From an uncultured Propionibacterium sp. (GTDB lineage: Bacteria; Actinomycetota; Actinomycetes; Propionibacteriales; Propionibacteriaceae): a DNA stretch of 64,000 nt. Every line of letters begins with the position of its first letter. The first letter of the stretch is position 1. Made by a program: the position numbers and the translations under genes. Under the pieces are notes generated by a model. It was not told the origin of the DNA. It did no database searches and saw only the letters and a list, made by a program, of their open reading frames with translations. This document shows, piece after piece, positions 19,805-29,586 of this stretch. The DNA lies in the NCBI GenBank assembly GCA_938036835.1, contig CALHWB010000055.1:62001-126000 (forward strand), written 5' to 3'.

Positions 19805-20269
19805 ATGAACGGCACCTACAACCCCTTCCGTGACATGGACCGTATCTTCACCCAGCTGGCCCGCACCGCAGCCAACGATGTGCGCACCATGCCCATGGAT
19901 CTGTACCGCGACGGCGACGAATTTGTCGTCAAGATCGACCTGCCCGGTGCGGCGGCCGACAGCATCGATATCGACATTGACGACCGGACGCTGACCGTGC
20001 GCGCCGAGCGTCCCCAGCCGGAGTTGCGCACCGATAACGAGAACAATCGTTGGGTCAGCCGGGAGCGTGCCCATGGTTCCTATGCCCGCCAGCTGACCCT
20101 CGGCCCGGGCCTCAATCTGGCCGAGGTAGGCGCCGACTACACCGATGGCGTGTTGACCCTGACCATTCCGGTGGCCGAGGAGGCCAAACCGCGCAAGATC
20201 AAGGTGACCCGCGGCAATGCCAGCGGCGAACCCGTGGCGATCGCCGCCGATGAGCAGCCCGAGGCCTGA
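19805..20269 (+). CDS. Hsp20/alpha-crystallin family small heat-shock protein
   Basis: ATG at 19805 follows GAGGAGAG and gives 154 aa. The alpha-crystallin domain spans about residues 30-135, with PMDLYRDGDEFVVKIDLPG at its start and YTDGVLTLTIPVAEEAKPRKIKV at its end. The C-terminal tail is short and acidic and lacks a clear I-X-I motif. It is an ATP-independent holdase that keeps unfolded proteins soluble. It stands alone behind a promoter with two HspR-type operators. Confidence 0.95.
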   Translation: MNGTYNPFRDMDRIFTQLARTAANDVRTMPMDLYRDGDEFVVKIDLPGAAADSIDIDIDDRTLTVRAERPQPELRTDNENNRWVSRERAHGSYARQLTLGPGLNLAEVGADYTDGVLTLTIPVAEEAKPRKIKVTRGNASGEPVAIAADEQPEA

Positions 20270-20373
20270 GCTAGAGCGCAAAGCCGGATCGGCGGCGACC
20301 ACCGGTGGGTCGCCGCCGATCCGTTGCGGTAGAGTTTGCCGCGATTCGGCATACCGGATGCCAACGTGTTTCC

Positions 20374-20447
20374 GGGCGCATAGCTCAGTTGGTCAGAGCA
20401 GCTGCCTTACAAGCAGCAGGTCGTTGGTTCGAGTCCGACTGCGCCCA
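20374..20447 (+). tRNA. tRNA-Val (anticodon TAC)
   Basis: The acceptor arms GGGCGCA (20374-20380) and TGCGCCC (20440-20446) pair fully and are followed by discriminator A. The anticodon stem GCTGC/GCAGC encloses CTTACAA, so the anticodon is TAC at 20408-20410, reading GTA/GTG valine codons. The T-arm contains GGTTCGAGTCC. The CCA end is not encoded. Confidence 0.97.
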
Positions 20448-20527
20448 CTAGGATCGACCCGGTACCCGGCGTTGAGGGCTCTACTATCCGACTGGCTGGG
20501 GTGCTTGGCGTGCGGTATCCGGGCGGA

Positions 20528-20995
20528 TCAGGTGAGCCGTGCCTTTACCAGGGATGCGATGGTCTTGCCGTCGGCGCGGCCGGCTACCTGCTCGTTTACC
20601 GCTCGTACGATGCCGCCCATTTGCTTCATGCCCGGCTGGCTGCCCAGATCGGCCGCTGCCTTGGCGATCTGGGCCGAAACCAGCTCGGCGAGTTCTTCTG
20701 GGGTCAGTGGCTGGGGCAGATAGCGGGCCAGGAAGTCCGCCTCGGCGGTCTCCTTCTCGGCAAGCTCGGGACGCCCGGCCGCGGCATAGGTCTCGGCCGA
20801 TTCGGTGCGGTTGCGTTGCTCCTTGGTGAGCACCGCGATTTCCTCGGCCTCCGACAGCTCGCGGGCCTGATCGCCGGCCACTTCCGCATATTGCAACGCG
20901 GCCAGCGCCATGCGGATGGTGGACTTGGCGAGTTCGTCGTGGGCTTTCATTGCCGCGGTCAGGTCGGTACGCAGGCGTTGTTTCAGAATGCCCAT
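20528..20995 (-). CDS. GatB/YqeY domain protein
   Basis: ATG at 20995 follows AAGGAGAACC; longer frames lack support. The 155-aa protein begins MGILKQRLRTDLTAAMKA and contains TIRMALAAL, FLARYLPQPLT and GMKQMGGIV, typical of the YqeY family, which is related to the tail of the tRNA amidotransferase subunit GatB. The role may be in tRNA-dependent amidation but is unproven for free-standing YqeY. It is convergent with the tRNA gene. Confidence 0.92.
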   Translation of the reverse strand: MGILKQRLRTDLTAAMKAHDELAKSTIRMALAALQYAEVAGDQARELSEAEEIAVLTKEQRNRTESAETYAAAGRPELAEKETAEADFLARYLPQPLTPEELAELVSAQIAKAAADLGSQPGMKQMGGIVRAVNEQVAGRADGKTIASLVKARLT

Positions 20996-21179
20996 GGTTC
21001 TCCTTGGCGGTTGGCTGACGTCAGCCCATTCTTCCACGCCCGCCGGCCGGCGCTGTCGCGTCCATTGATCGGCAGCCGTGGGCCGCACCATGCTCCGAAG
21101 ACCTCATGGCTGGGTATGCCGGTCGGCCGCCCGGCCGCGTGTTCGGTCTGCGACAGTCCAGCAGGTAGACTTGCCGGTT

Positions 21180-22295
21180 GTGGCAGTTGCAGATCTTCTC
21201 GAAACCATCGCCGTTCTCGACAAGTCGCTGGCTTCGATCGAGGCGGTTGTTGACCCGGAGGCCAAGCGGGCCGAGATCGCTCGGCTCGAGAAGGAGTCTG
21301 CGGCCCCCGATCTGTGGAGCGATCAGGCCAATGCGCAGCGGGTAACCAGCCGGCTCTCCAGGTTGCAGGCCGAGGTGGAACGCGTTGCCGGGCTGCGCCA
21401 GCGTCTCGAGGATGCTCAGGTGCTCATCGAACTCGCTCAGGAGGAGCAGGACGCCGGCAGCGGTGCCGAGGCCGAACACGAGGTGGCCGCATTGACCCGC
21501 GAGATTGAGGCATTGGAGGTGCGCACTCTGCTCAGCGGCGAGTATGACGAACGCGACGCGTTGGTCACCGTCCGGTCTGAGGCTGGGGGAGTGGACGCCG
21601 CCGACTTCGCGGCCATGCTGTTGCGCATGTATGAACGTTGGGCCGAACGCCACGGCTACGGCATTGAGGTCTATGACATCAGCTACGCCGAAGAGGCCGG
21701 CATCAAATCGGCCACCTTCGCGGTGCGGATTCCCTATGCCTACGGGACGCTCTCGGTGGAGCAGGGTACCCATCGACTGGTCCGTATCAGTCCCTTCGAC
21801 AACCAGGGTCGCCGGCAAACCAGCTTCGCGGGTGTGGAGGTGCTGCCGGTGGTGGCCGAAACCGATCACATCGAGATTCCCGAAACCGATATCAGGGTGG
21901 ACGTTTTCCGCAGTTCTGGGCCCGGTGGCCAGTCGGTCAACACCACCGATTCCGCGGTGCGCATCACCCACTTGCCCACCGGGCTGGTGGTCAGTTGCCA
22001 GAACGAGAAGTCCCAGATCCAGAACAAGGCTGCCGCGCTGCGGGTCCTGCAGGCCAGGCTGCTCGAGAAGGCACGACAGGATCGGGAGGCCGAGCTGAAT
22101 GCGTTGAAATCGGAAGGCAACTCGTGGGGATCGCAGATGCGCAGCTATGTGCTGCATCCCTATCAGATGGTGAAGGATCTGCGTACCGGCCACGAGACCG
22201 GAAACACCGATGCGGTGTTTGATGGGGATATCGATGCCTTTATCGATGCTGGCATCCGATGGCGCCGCCGGGAGGACGCCGCTCAGCAGGCCTGA
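21180..22295 (+). CDS. prfB: Peptide chain release factor 2
   Basis: GTG at 21180 gives a 371-aa protein of the usual length. The stop-codon recognition tripeptide SPF (about 204-206) marks RF2, which reads UGA/UAA, and the peptidyl-hydrolysis motif GGQ lies at about 249-251 in [10 protein letters not shown]. The gene is continuous with no internal TGA, so the programmed frameshift found in many bacteria is absent, as is usual in Actinobacteria. It precedes ftsE by 291 bases, a gene order conserved in Actinobacteria. Confidence 0.96.
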   Translation: MAVADLLETIAVLDKSLASIEAVVDPEAKRAEIARLEKESAAPDLWSDQANAQRVTSRLSRLQAEVERVAGLRQRLEDAQVLIELAQEEQDAGSGAEAEHEVAALTREIEALEVRTLLSGEYDERDALVTVRSEAGGVDAADFAAMLLRMYERWAERHGYGIEVYDISYAEEAGIKSATFAVRIPYAYGTLSVEQGTHRLVRISPFDNQGRRQTSFAGVEVLPVVAETDHIEIPETDIRVDVFRSSGPGGQSVNTTDSAVRITHLPTGLVVSCQNEKSQIQNKAAALRVLQARLLEKARQDREAELNALKSEGNSWGSQMRSYVLHPYQMVKDLRTGHETGNTDAVFDGDIDAFIDAGIRWRRREDAAQQA

Positions 22296-22586
22296 GCCGG
22301 GGTGCTGGCGCGCTCACCCAACTCGCGGTATCGGGGGCCGATGCGATGAGCCGGTTAGGTTGACGTCTGTGGCTCGCGCAAATGGCGGTCAGGCCCGCGT
22401 GGCGTTCTGACATCGGCTGGTGCAGTCGCCTACACTCTAAGTTGGACTGAGATTTTCTCAGGCAACTTCCCCTGTGAGTCGCTGCACCAGCGGGCGGCTT
22501 GCCGGCCCGGATCGGGTCGGCAAGCGGTTGGCGTCGTGTCTTTCGAAGCATCGGGGGAGTGGCTGCACGATGGACAGGAAGGTTAC

Positions 22587-23273
22587 GTGATCACTCTCGA
22601 GGACGTGTCGAAGCTCTACTCGGGTCAGACCAAGCCCGCCCTCAGGCATATCGACCTACAGATCGACAAAGGCGAATTTGTCTTTCTGGTCGGCGCATCG
22701 GGATCCGGCAAATCCACCTTCTTGCGGTTGATATTGCGGGAATACCGGCCGACCTCGGGGCGGGTGTTCGTGCTCGGCAAGGATCTGGGCCGGCTGCATC
22801 AGTGGAAGGTGCCTGTCCTACGCCGCCAGATCGGCACGGTCTTCCAGGACTTCCGATTGCTGCCGGGTAAGACCGTTTACGAGAATGTGGCCTTTGCCCT
22901 CCAGGTGTTGGGTCGTCCGATCGCTGAGATCCGTGCGGCTGTGCCGCGCACCATCGAACTGGTTAGCCTGTCAGGTAAAGAGGACCGCCAGCCCGAGGAA
23001 CTGTCCGGTGGCGAACAGCAGCGTGTGGCGATCGCTCGGGCAATCGTCAATAACCCCAAGATCCTGATCGCGGACGAACCTACGGGAAACCTCGACCCCC
23101 AGACCAGTGTGGGCATCATGAAACTGCTCGATCGAATCAACAAACGCGGTACCACCGTGATCATGGCAACCCATGACTCGACGATCGTCGATCAAATGCG
23201 CCGGCGGGTCATCGAGCTGGATCAGGGCAATCTGGTACGCGACCAGGTCAGGGGCGTCTATGGCACCGCGTGA
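22587..23273 (+). CDS. ftsE: Cell-division ABC transporter ATPase FtsE
   Basis: GTG at 22587, preceded by GGAAGG, gives 228 aa beginning [11 protein letters not shown]. Walker A GASGSGKS is at about 36-43; the signature ELSGGEQQR and Walker [11 protein letters not shown] are intact. FtsE pairs with the membrane protein FtsX, encoded 34 bases downstream, and couples ATP hydrolysis to activation of peptidoglycan hydrolases at the septum. The M23 hydrolase two genes on is the likely partner. Confidence 0.97.
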   Translation: MITLEDVSKLYSGQTKPALRHIDLQIDKGEFVFLVGASGSGKSTFLRLILREYRPTSGRVFVLGKDLGRLHQWKVPVLRRQIGTVFQDFRLLPGKTVYENVAFALQVLGRPIAEIRAAVPRTIELVSLSGKEDRQPEELSGGEQQRVAIARAIVNNPKILIADEPTGNLDPQTSVGIMKLLDRINKRGTTVIMATHDSTIVDQMRRRVIELDQGNLVRDQVRGVYGTA

Positions 23274-23307
23274 GACCACTCCATCGAGCCGAGGAGACGA
23301 CTAAGCC

Positions 23308-24222
23308 ATGCGCCACACGTTTCGCGAAGCGTTGTCCGGGTTGCGCCGCAATGCGTCCATGACCGTCGCGGTGATCGTAACGATGACGGTTTCGCTGACC
23401 TTGTTCGGACTATCGGTGATGACTTTCCAGGAGGTCGATCGGGTCAAGGGCCGCTGGTACGACAAGATCGAGATCTCGGTCTTCTTGTGCACCAAGGATT
23501 CGGCCGGCACCGGCCAGGCCGGCAACTGCGAGCCCGGTCAGGACACCACCGAGGTTCAGCGCGAGAACATCAGGACTCGGTTGGAGCGGAATCCGGATGT
23601 GGCGGAGGTCTTCTACGAATCCAAGCAGGAGGCCTACGACGACTATCGGCGAACCTATGAGGATTCGCCCCTGCTGGATTCCCTGACCGTCGACCAGATG
23701 CAGGACTCCTTCCGGGTGAAACTGGTCGATCCAGAGAACTACCAGGGTGTGGTTGCCGAGGCGTCCAGCCTGCCCGGAGTGCAGACGGTGCTCGACCTGC
23801 ATCAGGTGCTGGATCCGATCTTTGCGGCCCTGAATGGCCTCAAATGGGGGACGATGGGAATGGCGGCCCTGCTGCTGGTGGCCGCCACGCTGCAGATCGG
23901 TAATACGATCCGGATGTCGGCATTCACCCGGCGACGCGAGATCGGCATCATGCGCTTGGTGGGTGCGTCCAATGTCTATATTATGTTGCCCTTCCTGCTT
24001 GAGGCGCTATTCGCCGCGATGATAAGTGTCCTGCTTTCGATGATCGCTTTGCTGGGTGCCTACGAGCTTTTGGTGCAACGGAACGCTAAACTCTCGATCA
24101 AGGCTTTACCCTGGATCACTTGGGGAGATGCCTGGATGGCAGTCGGTGCGGTTGCGCTGGTTGCGATAGTGCTGTCTATTGTGCCCACATTGCTGACCAC
24201 GCGTAGGTACCTGCGCGTCTGA
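23308..24222 (+). CDS. ftsX: Cell-division membrane protein FtsX
   Basis: The 304-aa protein starts at ATG 23308 behind GAGGAGA. An N-terminal transmembrane helix (about 20-40) is followed by an extracellular domain of about 120 residues, then three C-terminal helices with the FtsX/MacB-type region FTRRREIGIMRLVGASN. The extracellular loop is the part that binds cell-wall hydrolases in other bacteria. It lies between ftsE and the hydrolase gene in one operon. Confidence 0.96.
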   Translation: MRHTFREALSGLRRNASMTVAVIVTMTVSLTLFGLSVMTFQEVDRVKGRWYDKIEISVFLCTKDSAGTGQAGNCEPGQDTTEVQRENIRTRLERNPDVAEVFYESKQEAYDDYRRTYEDSPLLDSLTVDQMQDSFRVKLVDPENYQGVVAEASSLPGVQTVLDLHQVLDPIFAALNGLKWGTMGMAALLLVAATLQIGNTIRMSAFTRRREIGIMRLVGASNVYIMLPFLLEALFAAMISVLLSMIALLGAYELLVQRNAKLSIKALPWITWGDAWMAVGAVALVAIVLSIVPTLLTTRRYLRV

Positions 24223-24236
24223 CATTGGAGGAGAAC

Positions 24237-25610
24237 GTGACTAGAGGACTTCCCTTGGTCACCGGCCGCTCGAACGACACCAGTGGCCCGCACCGCACGT
24301 CACGGCGCAGCGCTCGGGTTTGGGTTGTTCGTACGCTGGTCGCGTTGGTGGCCATCGGCAGCATTGGCCAGTTCGCAGGCCCGGCCTGGGCCGACGATCT
24401 GGACGATCAGAAGAACGACCTACAGGGGCAACTGGACGCCAGTGGCGCTGCGGTGGATGGCGCCCAGAGCGTGCTGAACGAGGCGGCAGCCACGTTGCAT
24501 GCCTCCAGACAGGCCCTGGCGGATGCGCGGGCCGCTCTCGCCAAGGCCACCAGCGAACGTGACGCTGCCGCCGAGGTCGATCGGAAGATGGCCGATGAAC
24601 TGGCAGCCGCAGAGGAGCAGCTGGCGGCCGCTAAGGCTCGGGTAGCCGAGGGGCAGTCCGAGGTGGAGAAGGTCCGCGCCAAGGCGGCCGTCGATCTGGC
24701 GATGAGCCACCAGCAGAACACCGCGATGCTGTCGATCGGGATGCTGTTCACAGACAACGAGAATGCGGGGGATATCAATTCGCGTGTGCAGTGGGCCGCC
24801 ACGCTGTACAACGCCAACTCCGCTGAGCTGAACCGGCTCACCGAGTTGCAACTGCGGTTGCAGAATGACCAGAGCAGTATGGCCGAACTTGAGGACAAGG
24901 CCCGGGTGGCTCGTGAGGCGGCTGCCGAGCACCTGGCGGTGACCCAGGCGGCCGAACAGGCGGCCAGCGACGCGGAGGCCAAGGTCAAATACCTGGTGAG
25001 CGAGAATGAGGCGGCAGAGACGAAGGCAAAGCAGGCACTGGTCGATGCCCAAGCCGCCTACGACGCGAATCAGGCCGAGATGGATGAAGTCACCCGGCGG
25101 ATCAGGGAGCGGAATGCTCAGCGTGCGGCCGAGGCGGCGGCCGCGGCGGCCGCCCAGGGTGAGCCGGCGGCGGCTCCGGCTCCGGCTCCGGCACCGGCGG
25201 GAAACACCGGTTCTGGTTTTCCGCTGTACAAGCCGGCGGACGGCCCTTACACGTCGCCCTTTGGCTACCGGGTCAACCCGGTGCTGGGTTATTCGGAACT
25301 GCACGATGGGCTGGATATCGGGGCGGGTTGCGGTACACCGCTTTACGCGGCGGCCGATGGCGTGGTCACCGAGATGTACTACGGCGGCGGCTGGGGCTGG
25401 AAGCTGACCATAGACAATGGCTGGATCGATGGTGTGCAGGTCAGCACCGGGTACAACCATGCGGAGGGCTATGTCGTCAGTTCGGGTCAATCGGTGAGCC
25501 GTGGCCAGGTGGTGGGCTATACCGGTACCACCGGGCTGTCGACCGGCTGCCACCTGCATTTCCACGTCTGGATCAACGGGCAGGTTACCGATCCGGCCGG
25601 CTATCTGTGA
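24237..25610 (+). CDS. Secreted coiled-coil M23 peptidoglycan hydrolase, probable FtsEX partner
   Basis: GTG at 24237 follows GGAGGAG; a TTG start 12 bases upstream is less likely because it would precede the ribosome site. The 457-aa product has an N-terminal helix ending in PAWADD (signal peptide), a long Ala/Glu/Lys-rich coiled coil (about 60-290), an Ala/Pro linker and a C-terminal LytM domain. Its zinc ligands HDGLD and HLHFH are intact, so it should be an active endopeptidase. The coiled coil plus the place directly after ftsX suggests activation by FtsEX, as for EnvC, PcsB or RipC; this is inferred. Confidence 0.93.
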   Translation: MTRGLPLVTGRSNDTSGPHRTSRRSARVWVVRTLVALVAIGSIGQFAGPAWADDLDDQKNDLQGQLDASGAAVDGAQSVLNEAAATLHASRQALADARAALAKATSERDAAAEVDRKMADELAAAEEQLAAAKARVAEGQSEVEKVRAKAAVDLAMSHQQNTAMLSIGMLFTDNENAGDINSRVQWAATLYNANSAELNRLTELQLRLQNDQSSMAELEDKARVAREAAAEHLAVTQAAEQAASDAEAKVKYLVSENEAAETKAKQALVDAQAAYDANQAEMDEVTRRIRERNAQRAAEAAAAAAAQGEPAAAPAPAPAPAGNTGSGFPLYKPADGPYTSPFGYRVNPVLGYSELHDGLDIGAGCGTPLYAAADGVVTEMYYGGGWGWKLTIDNGWIDGVQVSTGYNHAEGYVVSSGQSVSRGQVVGYTGTTGLSTGCHLHFHVWINGQVTDPAGYL

Positions 25611-25701
25611 GCCATTCCGGGTTGCCGTTGGCCGAGCGATTGCTAGGCTGGACGACCCGGGCGTGCCGAACGGGTGGCCCCGGGTGGAAGGGAGGCGTCC
25701 G

Positions 25702-26178
25702 ATGCCACGGGAGACCGGGCGCAGGTTAGTGGCCCAGAACAAGAAGGCCCTGCACGACTATCACATCGGCGAACGGGTGGAGGCCGGGCTAGTACTGACC
25801 GGCACCGAGGTGAAGTCGTTGCGGGCCGGCCGGGCCACCCTGGTAGACGCCTTTGCGACCATCGATGCGGGTGAGGTCTGGCTGCGGAATGCTCACATCC
25901 CCGAGTACACTCACGGCACCTTTCACAACCACGCCGCGAAACGTAACCGCAAACTGTTGCTGCACCGCGCCCAGATCGGCAAGCTCAGCCGGCAGGTGGC
26001 CGATTCGGGACGCACGCTGGTTCCGCTAGCCATCTATTTCAGCGACGGCTACGCGAAGGTGGAACTCGCGGTGGCCACCGGTAAACGGGAGTGGGATAAA
26101 CGGCAGGCCATCGCCGAGCGGGACGCGCGCCGCGACACCGAACGCGAACTGGCAGACCGCCGGCGCAGGCGGCGCTGA
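25702..26178 (+). CDS. smpB: SsrA-binding protein SmpB
   Basis: ATG at 25702 gives 158 aa. Family motifs include [35 protein letters not shown], and the tail is basic ([11 protein letters not shown]). SmpB carries tmRNA to stalled ribosomes, and its basic tail probes the empty mRNA channel. The tmRNA gene lies 0.86 kb downstream on the same strand. Confidence 0.97.
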   Translation: MPRETGRRLVAQNKKALHDYHIGERVEAGLVLTGTEVKSLRAGRATLVDAFATIDAGEVWLRNAHIPEYTHGTFHNHAAKRNRKLLLHRAQIGKLSRQVADSGRTLVPLAIYFSDGYAKVELAVATGKREWDKRQAIAERDARRDTERELADRRRRRR

Positions 26179-26300
26179 TGCCCGCGGGTCCGCCGGCGAT
26201 GCCTGGGGTAGCCGGTTTTCAGCCATCCCCCAAGGGATGAGGGATGAATCCGGGTGATGGTGGACATCTGATGCGCCGAGCGGTGGGGCAGTATTGAGCC

Positions 26301-26954
26301 ATGAGTTCATCCCAGCAGTGGCCACTGGTCAACCAGTCCCAGAATCAGACCAAGAGCAACAGCGAACCTCGGGTGAACGAGGCCGAGCGTGACCGGGCGG
26401 AACGATTTCTGCACCAGGCGTTACGCGATGGGCGACTGAGCGTGAGCGATTTTGAGGCCCGGTTCACCGCGGTGATGAATGCCAAGCGGCTGACCCAGCT
26501 GCGGGACGCGGTGTCGGACGTGGCGCCGATAGGCGAGGCCTTGCTGAAGGTCCAGGATCGGTTCTCCGGTAAGGAGTTGGCCCGGCCGGCCACGACTGCG
26601 AACCAACTGGCCACCAATGCCGGCACGGGTACTGCCGCCCTGGCGCATTTCTCGGGGCTGTTCAGCTGGATCGTCGTGCCGGCGATCATCTATGGCTCGG
26701 CCCCACGAAACAGCCTGACGCGTCGCGAGGCCGCCAAGGCCTTCAATTTCCAGTTGGTTGCTGGGTTCGGCTTCATGACGGTGGCGATCGTGCTGGGTGG
26801 CATCCTCGGTTTCGGGGCACCGGTGGCGCTGGCTTGGCTTGCCTGGCTGGGGCTCACCGTGTTCGGCGGGATCAAGGCGGCCACCGGCGAGGACTGGCAG
26901 AATCCGCTGAACAGGTTCACTCGGATCAACGCGCTGCCCACCGACGGGCGCTGA
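26301..26954 (+). CDS. DUF1707 + DUF4870-like membrane protein
   Basis: Of 217 aa, residues about 25-75 form a DUF1707 domain (NEAERDRAERFLHQALRDGRLSVSDFEARF). The rest carries a DUF4870-type membrane region: ALAHFSGLFSWIVVPAIIYG, a KAFNFQL helix and two further hydrophobic helices. DUF1707 domains occur at the N-terminus of many actinobacterial membrane proteins. The role is unknown. The gene sits between smpB and ssrA with no evident link to trans-translation. Confidence 0.85.
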   Translation: MSSSQQWPLVNQSQNQTKSNSEPRVNEAERDRAERFLHQALRDGRLSVSDFEARFTAVMNAKRLTQLRDAVSDVAPIGEALLKVQDRFSGKELARPATTANQLATNAGTGTAALAHFSGLFSWIVVPAIIYGSAPRNSLTRREAAKAFNFQLVAGFGFMTVAIVLGGILGFGAPVALAWLAWLGLTVFGGIKAATGEDWQNPLNRFTRINALPTDGR

Positions 26955-27034
26955 CCGGTCGGCCATCCGGCCCCCGTGGCGGTTCCCGGGAATGCTCCGG
27001 GTGGGTATAGTGTTTACTATCTGACAACTCAACA

Positions 27035-27403
27035 GGGGGTGACTGGTTTCGACTGGGGACGGTAGTTCCGGGAGAAGCGGGTCGAGAATCCAAGGTCAAC
27101 TCGTAAATGTCCCTTGGGAACCAATAAGTGCCAATTCCAAGCGCACTGACTTCGCTCTCGCTGCCTGAGCAGTGATCGAAGGGTCAGCCCGGAGGTAGCC
27201 TTCCGTCCGGATCCTGGCCTCGTCTAGAAGGCTTGCCGAGCGACCCTAGCCCGGAGGGTCGCTCGGGACTCAAACCGGGCTGGGCCTGTCTGCGACATGC
27301 CGGCGTGAGCGCAGGGGCCAAGCAGCACGTCTAGTCGGCTGCACCCGGAGAATGTCTGGTTCGCCTCGTCAGGACGCGGGTTCGATTCCCGCCACCTCCA
27401 CCT
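27035..27403 (+). ncRNA. ssrA: Transfer-messenger RNA (ssrA)
   Basis: The 5' end GGGGGTGACTGGTTTCGAC pairs with the 3' acceptor strand CACCTCC (27393-27399), and the T-arm GCGGGTTCGATTCCCGC precedes it. The tag frame runs from GCC at 27130 to TGA at 27166-27168 and encodes ANSKRTDFALAA, a typical actinobacterial degradation tag. The terminal A of CCA is not encoded (the genome reads CCT). TATAGT at 27006 or TACTAT at 27015 may be the -10 box. The tRNA-like 3' end is a common phage and island attachment site, and foreign-looking DNA starts just after it. Confidence 0.96.
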
Positions 27404-27405
27404 GA

Positions 27406-27445
27406 GGGGGACTGCGAACTCTCTACGGAAAGTTCGCAGTCCCCC
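27406..27445. terminator. 15-bp perfect hairpin after ssrA
   Basis: GGGGGACTGCGAACT (27406-27420) and AGTTCGCAGTCCCCC (27431-27445) form a perfect 15-bp stem with a 10-base loop, starting three bases after the tmRNA. It is the likely tmRNA terminator. No T-run follows. Confidence 0.8.
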
Positions 27446-27458
27446 GTGTGCATGCAGA

Positions 27459-27879
27459 TTGTCGAGAGCATACTCAAGGTCTTCGGGCTCGATGTTGCTT
27501 CGCGGAGTCGTAGTAGTACGAGGCAACGATGATCTGCTCGTTGCTGGCGAAGATCTTGTCGACGAAGTAGTCGAAGAGCTGGTCGCGCGTCTCAGCGGTG
27601 TCGATGGCCGCCGCGCCCGTGGGTCTCGCGATAGCAATCCGCCATATCCGCAGCGAGCATTTCCACGTCGTTGAGGAAGCCTTCAATCACGTTTTTGGTG
27701 CCGAAGCCCAGCACGAGCATGCCGTCGGCCTCTATGGGCTCCATGCCGAACTCGTCCGAGAGCCCGAACAACAGTTCCAGGGCCTGTCTGCTGGATTCCA
27801 CGGGGACTTCCTCCAGCGACTCGGGGGAGATCGCCAGCGCGCTCGCGACGGCTCGGATACGGAAGTGAACGGTAGGCAT
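27459..27879 (-). pseudogene. Decayed reading frames, possible recombinase tail
   Basis: Three short minus-strand pieces in different frames look protein-like. At 27592-27879 is FRIRAVASALAISPESLEEV and FGLSDEFGMEPIEADGMLVLGFGTKN. Before about 27600 is TRDQLFDYFVDKIFASNEQ with VASYYYDSA. Near 27460-27500 is NIEPEDLEYALDNLHAHG. The middle piece resembles the C-terminal strand of large serine recombinases (FV-KI---D--I), which would fit an integrase remnant next to ssrA, but the match is weak. The first piece I do not recognise. Repeated frame changes mean nothing intact is made. Confidence 0.35.
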
Positions 27880-28197
27880 CGGCCGACACGTTCACCAGGC
27901 CGGAGCCCTTCGGCAACGTGAACATGCTCACCGACTTCGAGGTCCTGCTCGACCAGCGAAGCGTCTTGGATCGTTCCGGTTGTGGTGGAGGGTCTGGTCT
28001 CGCGCATGGATGATGGTCTTGCCAGTGCCAGGGGAGTGTTCCGAGAAGCTTAGGGAGGGCACTATCCGGCCGTGCGTGGGGCCGGAGAGGGCGAGGGGCT
28101 GCTGCAAGCGCGTGGGGCGCCAGGTCGGGGATCGAACGGTACACGTCGGAGGCGACCCTTGATGAATGGTGGGAAAATGCTTGCCGTGTCGGCCGCA
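27880..28197. other. Unassigned stretch between the remnants and ecfA
   Basis: No intact gene is visible. A short minus-strand stretch reads SMFTLPKGSGLVNVSADAYR and may be the upstream part of the decayed gene. On the plus strand, near 28130-28190, a frame reads ERYTSEATLDEWWENACRVG. I cannot assign either. Confidence 0.4.
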
Positions 28198-29586
28198 TCA
28201 GAGGTCGTCTAGGCAATATTCACTGTCACAGCATGCGGTCATGAATTCGTTGTCATGCGTGATAACCAGGACGCTTCTATTCGCTCTTGCGGCCGCGGCA
28301 AGTTCTTGGGCGACGATTTCCATGTTCGTATCGTCCAACCCGCTTGTCGGTTCATCGAATATGAGCACTTTGCGATTCGAGAGCAGGGCGCAGGCAACGG
28401 CAAGCCGCTGGCGTTGGCCTCCTGAGAGGGCTGCGGGGTGTGCCTCCCTGAACTCGTAGAGCCCCAGTCGCTTGAGCGTCGCACGGGTGCGTCCCATAGT
28501 CTCGTCGGTCAGTCCTGCATCCAGAAGCAACTCGTCTGCCACCGAGCTCGTGAAGAATTGCGTGCCGGTGTCGTTCGAGCAGAACCACACGGACTTGCGT
28601 CGCTGCGCGCCGCGCAGCTTCTTTCCCCCTACAAAGACGGTCCCTCCGCTAGGGCGCGAAAGCCCCGCGAGGATCGTTCCGAGAGTCGTCTTCCCTACGC
28701 CGTTGCTTCCTGTGATGGCGGTCACGCGGCCTGGATAGAAGCGTAGGTTAAGCCCCTCCCAAATAATCCGTTTGCTTCGCTTGCACGAGAGTTCCACCGT
28801 ATGTATCGAGGGGCTCTCGCCGCGGGGAGGTGGCAACTCGGGCTTGCATACGGGCGTTGGTGAGCGCAGGCCGCGCCGCCGGCGCTCACCAACGCCCATC
28901 GAACGCACCGTATCGGGCGTGAATTCCTCCAGAATGCGTCCGTTCTCAAGGTGTATGTAGCGATCGGCCACGCCGTCGAGCCAGGCAAGGCGATGCTCGG
29001 CGATGACCTGGGTGACCCCTTCATCTTTGAAATGCCTCACGATGTGCGCGAGCCGGCGTGCGCCTTCGGCGTCAAGGTTCGCGGTGGGCTCGTCGAATAC
29101 GAGGGTCTTCGGCGCCGGGGCGTAGGCCGAGGCGATGGCAACCCGCTGCTTTTCGCCGCTCGAGAGCACGTCGAGCGGATGGTCACGAACGCAATCGAGC
29201 GCCATCGCGGCGATGGAGGCATCGGTGCGGTGGCGCACCTCGTCCTGGTGCATTCCCAGGTTCTCGCAGGCGAAAGCCACCTCGCCGGGCAGCTCCGACG
29301 AGAAGAACTGGCTTTTGGGATCCTGGAATACGCTGCCCACGCGTGCGCTCATCTCCCATGAGGGGGTGCTGGGCACCTCCTCGCCCCCAACTACAACCGA
29401 GCCTTCGAGCTCCCCTCGGTAGAAACGAGGCGCAAGGCCGTTTATCAGCCGCGTCAGTGTGGTCTTCCCGCAGCCCGATGCGCCGCAGAGCACCACGCAC
29501 GCGCCCTGAGGCACATGCAGGCTGATGTCGGTGACGCCATAGTCACCGCCCTCGTAACGGAATGTGACGTGTTCGAGACGAATCAT
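28198..29586 (-). CDS. ECF transporter energizing ATPase, two fused ABC domains (EcfA-type)
   Basis: ATG at 29586 (MIRLEHVTFRYEGG) gives 462 aa; a longer frame upstream lies inside ecfT. There are two ATPase domains: Walker A CGASGCGKTT with signature LSSGEKQR and LVFDEPTANLD in the first, and TGSNGVGKTT with LSGGQRQR and LIFDEPTSGLD in the second. A fused double EcfA provides both nucleotide-binding subunits of an energy-coupling-factor importer. Start and ecfT stop overlap as ATGA. It is the last gene of the island operon. Confidence 0.93.
   Translation of the reverse strand: MIRLEHVTFRYEGGDYGVTDISLHVPQGACVVLCGASGCGKTTLTRLINGLAPRFYRGELEGSVVVGGEEVPSTPSWEMSARVGSVFQDPKSQFFSSELPGEVAFACENLGMHQDEVRHRTDASIAAMALDCVRDHPLDVLSSGEKQRVAIASAYAPAPKTLVFDEPTANLDAEGARRLAHIVRHFKDEGVTQVIAEHRLAWLDGVADRYIHLENGRILEEFTPDTVRSMGVGERRRRGLRSPTPVCKPELPPPRGESPSIHTVELSCKRSKRIIWEGLNLRFYPGRVTAITGSNGVGKTTLGTILAGLSRPSGGTVFVGGKKLRGAQRRKSVWFCSNDTGTQFFTSSVADELLLDAGLTDETMGRTRATLKRLGLYEFREAHPAALSGGQRQRLAVACALLSNRKVLIFDEPTSGLDDTNMEIVAQELAAAARANRSVLVITHDNEFMTACCDSEYCLDDL

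Noticed and set aside
21078..21240. Programmed frameshift in prfB
   Set aside because: The reading frame is continuous from GTG 21180 with no early TGA and no slippery CTTTGA-type site.
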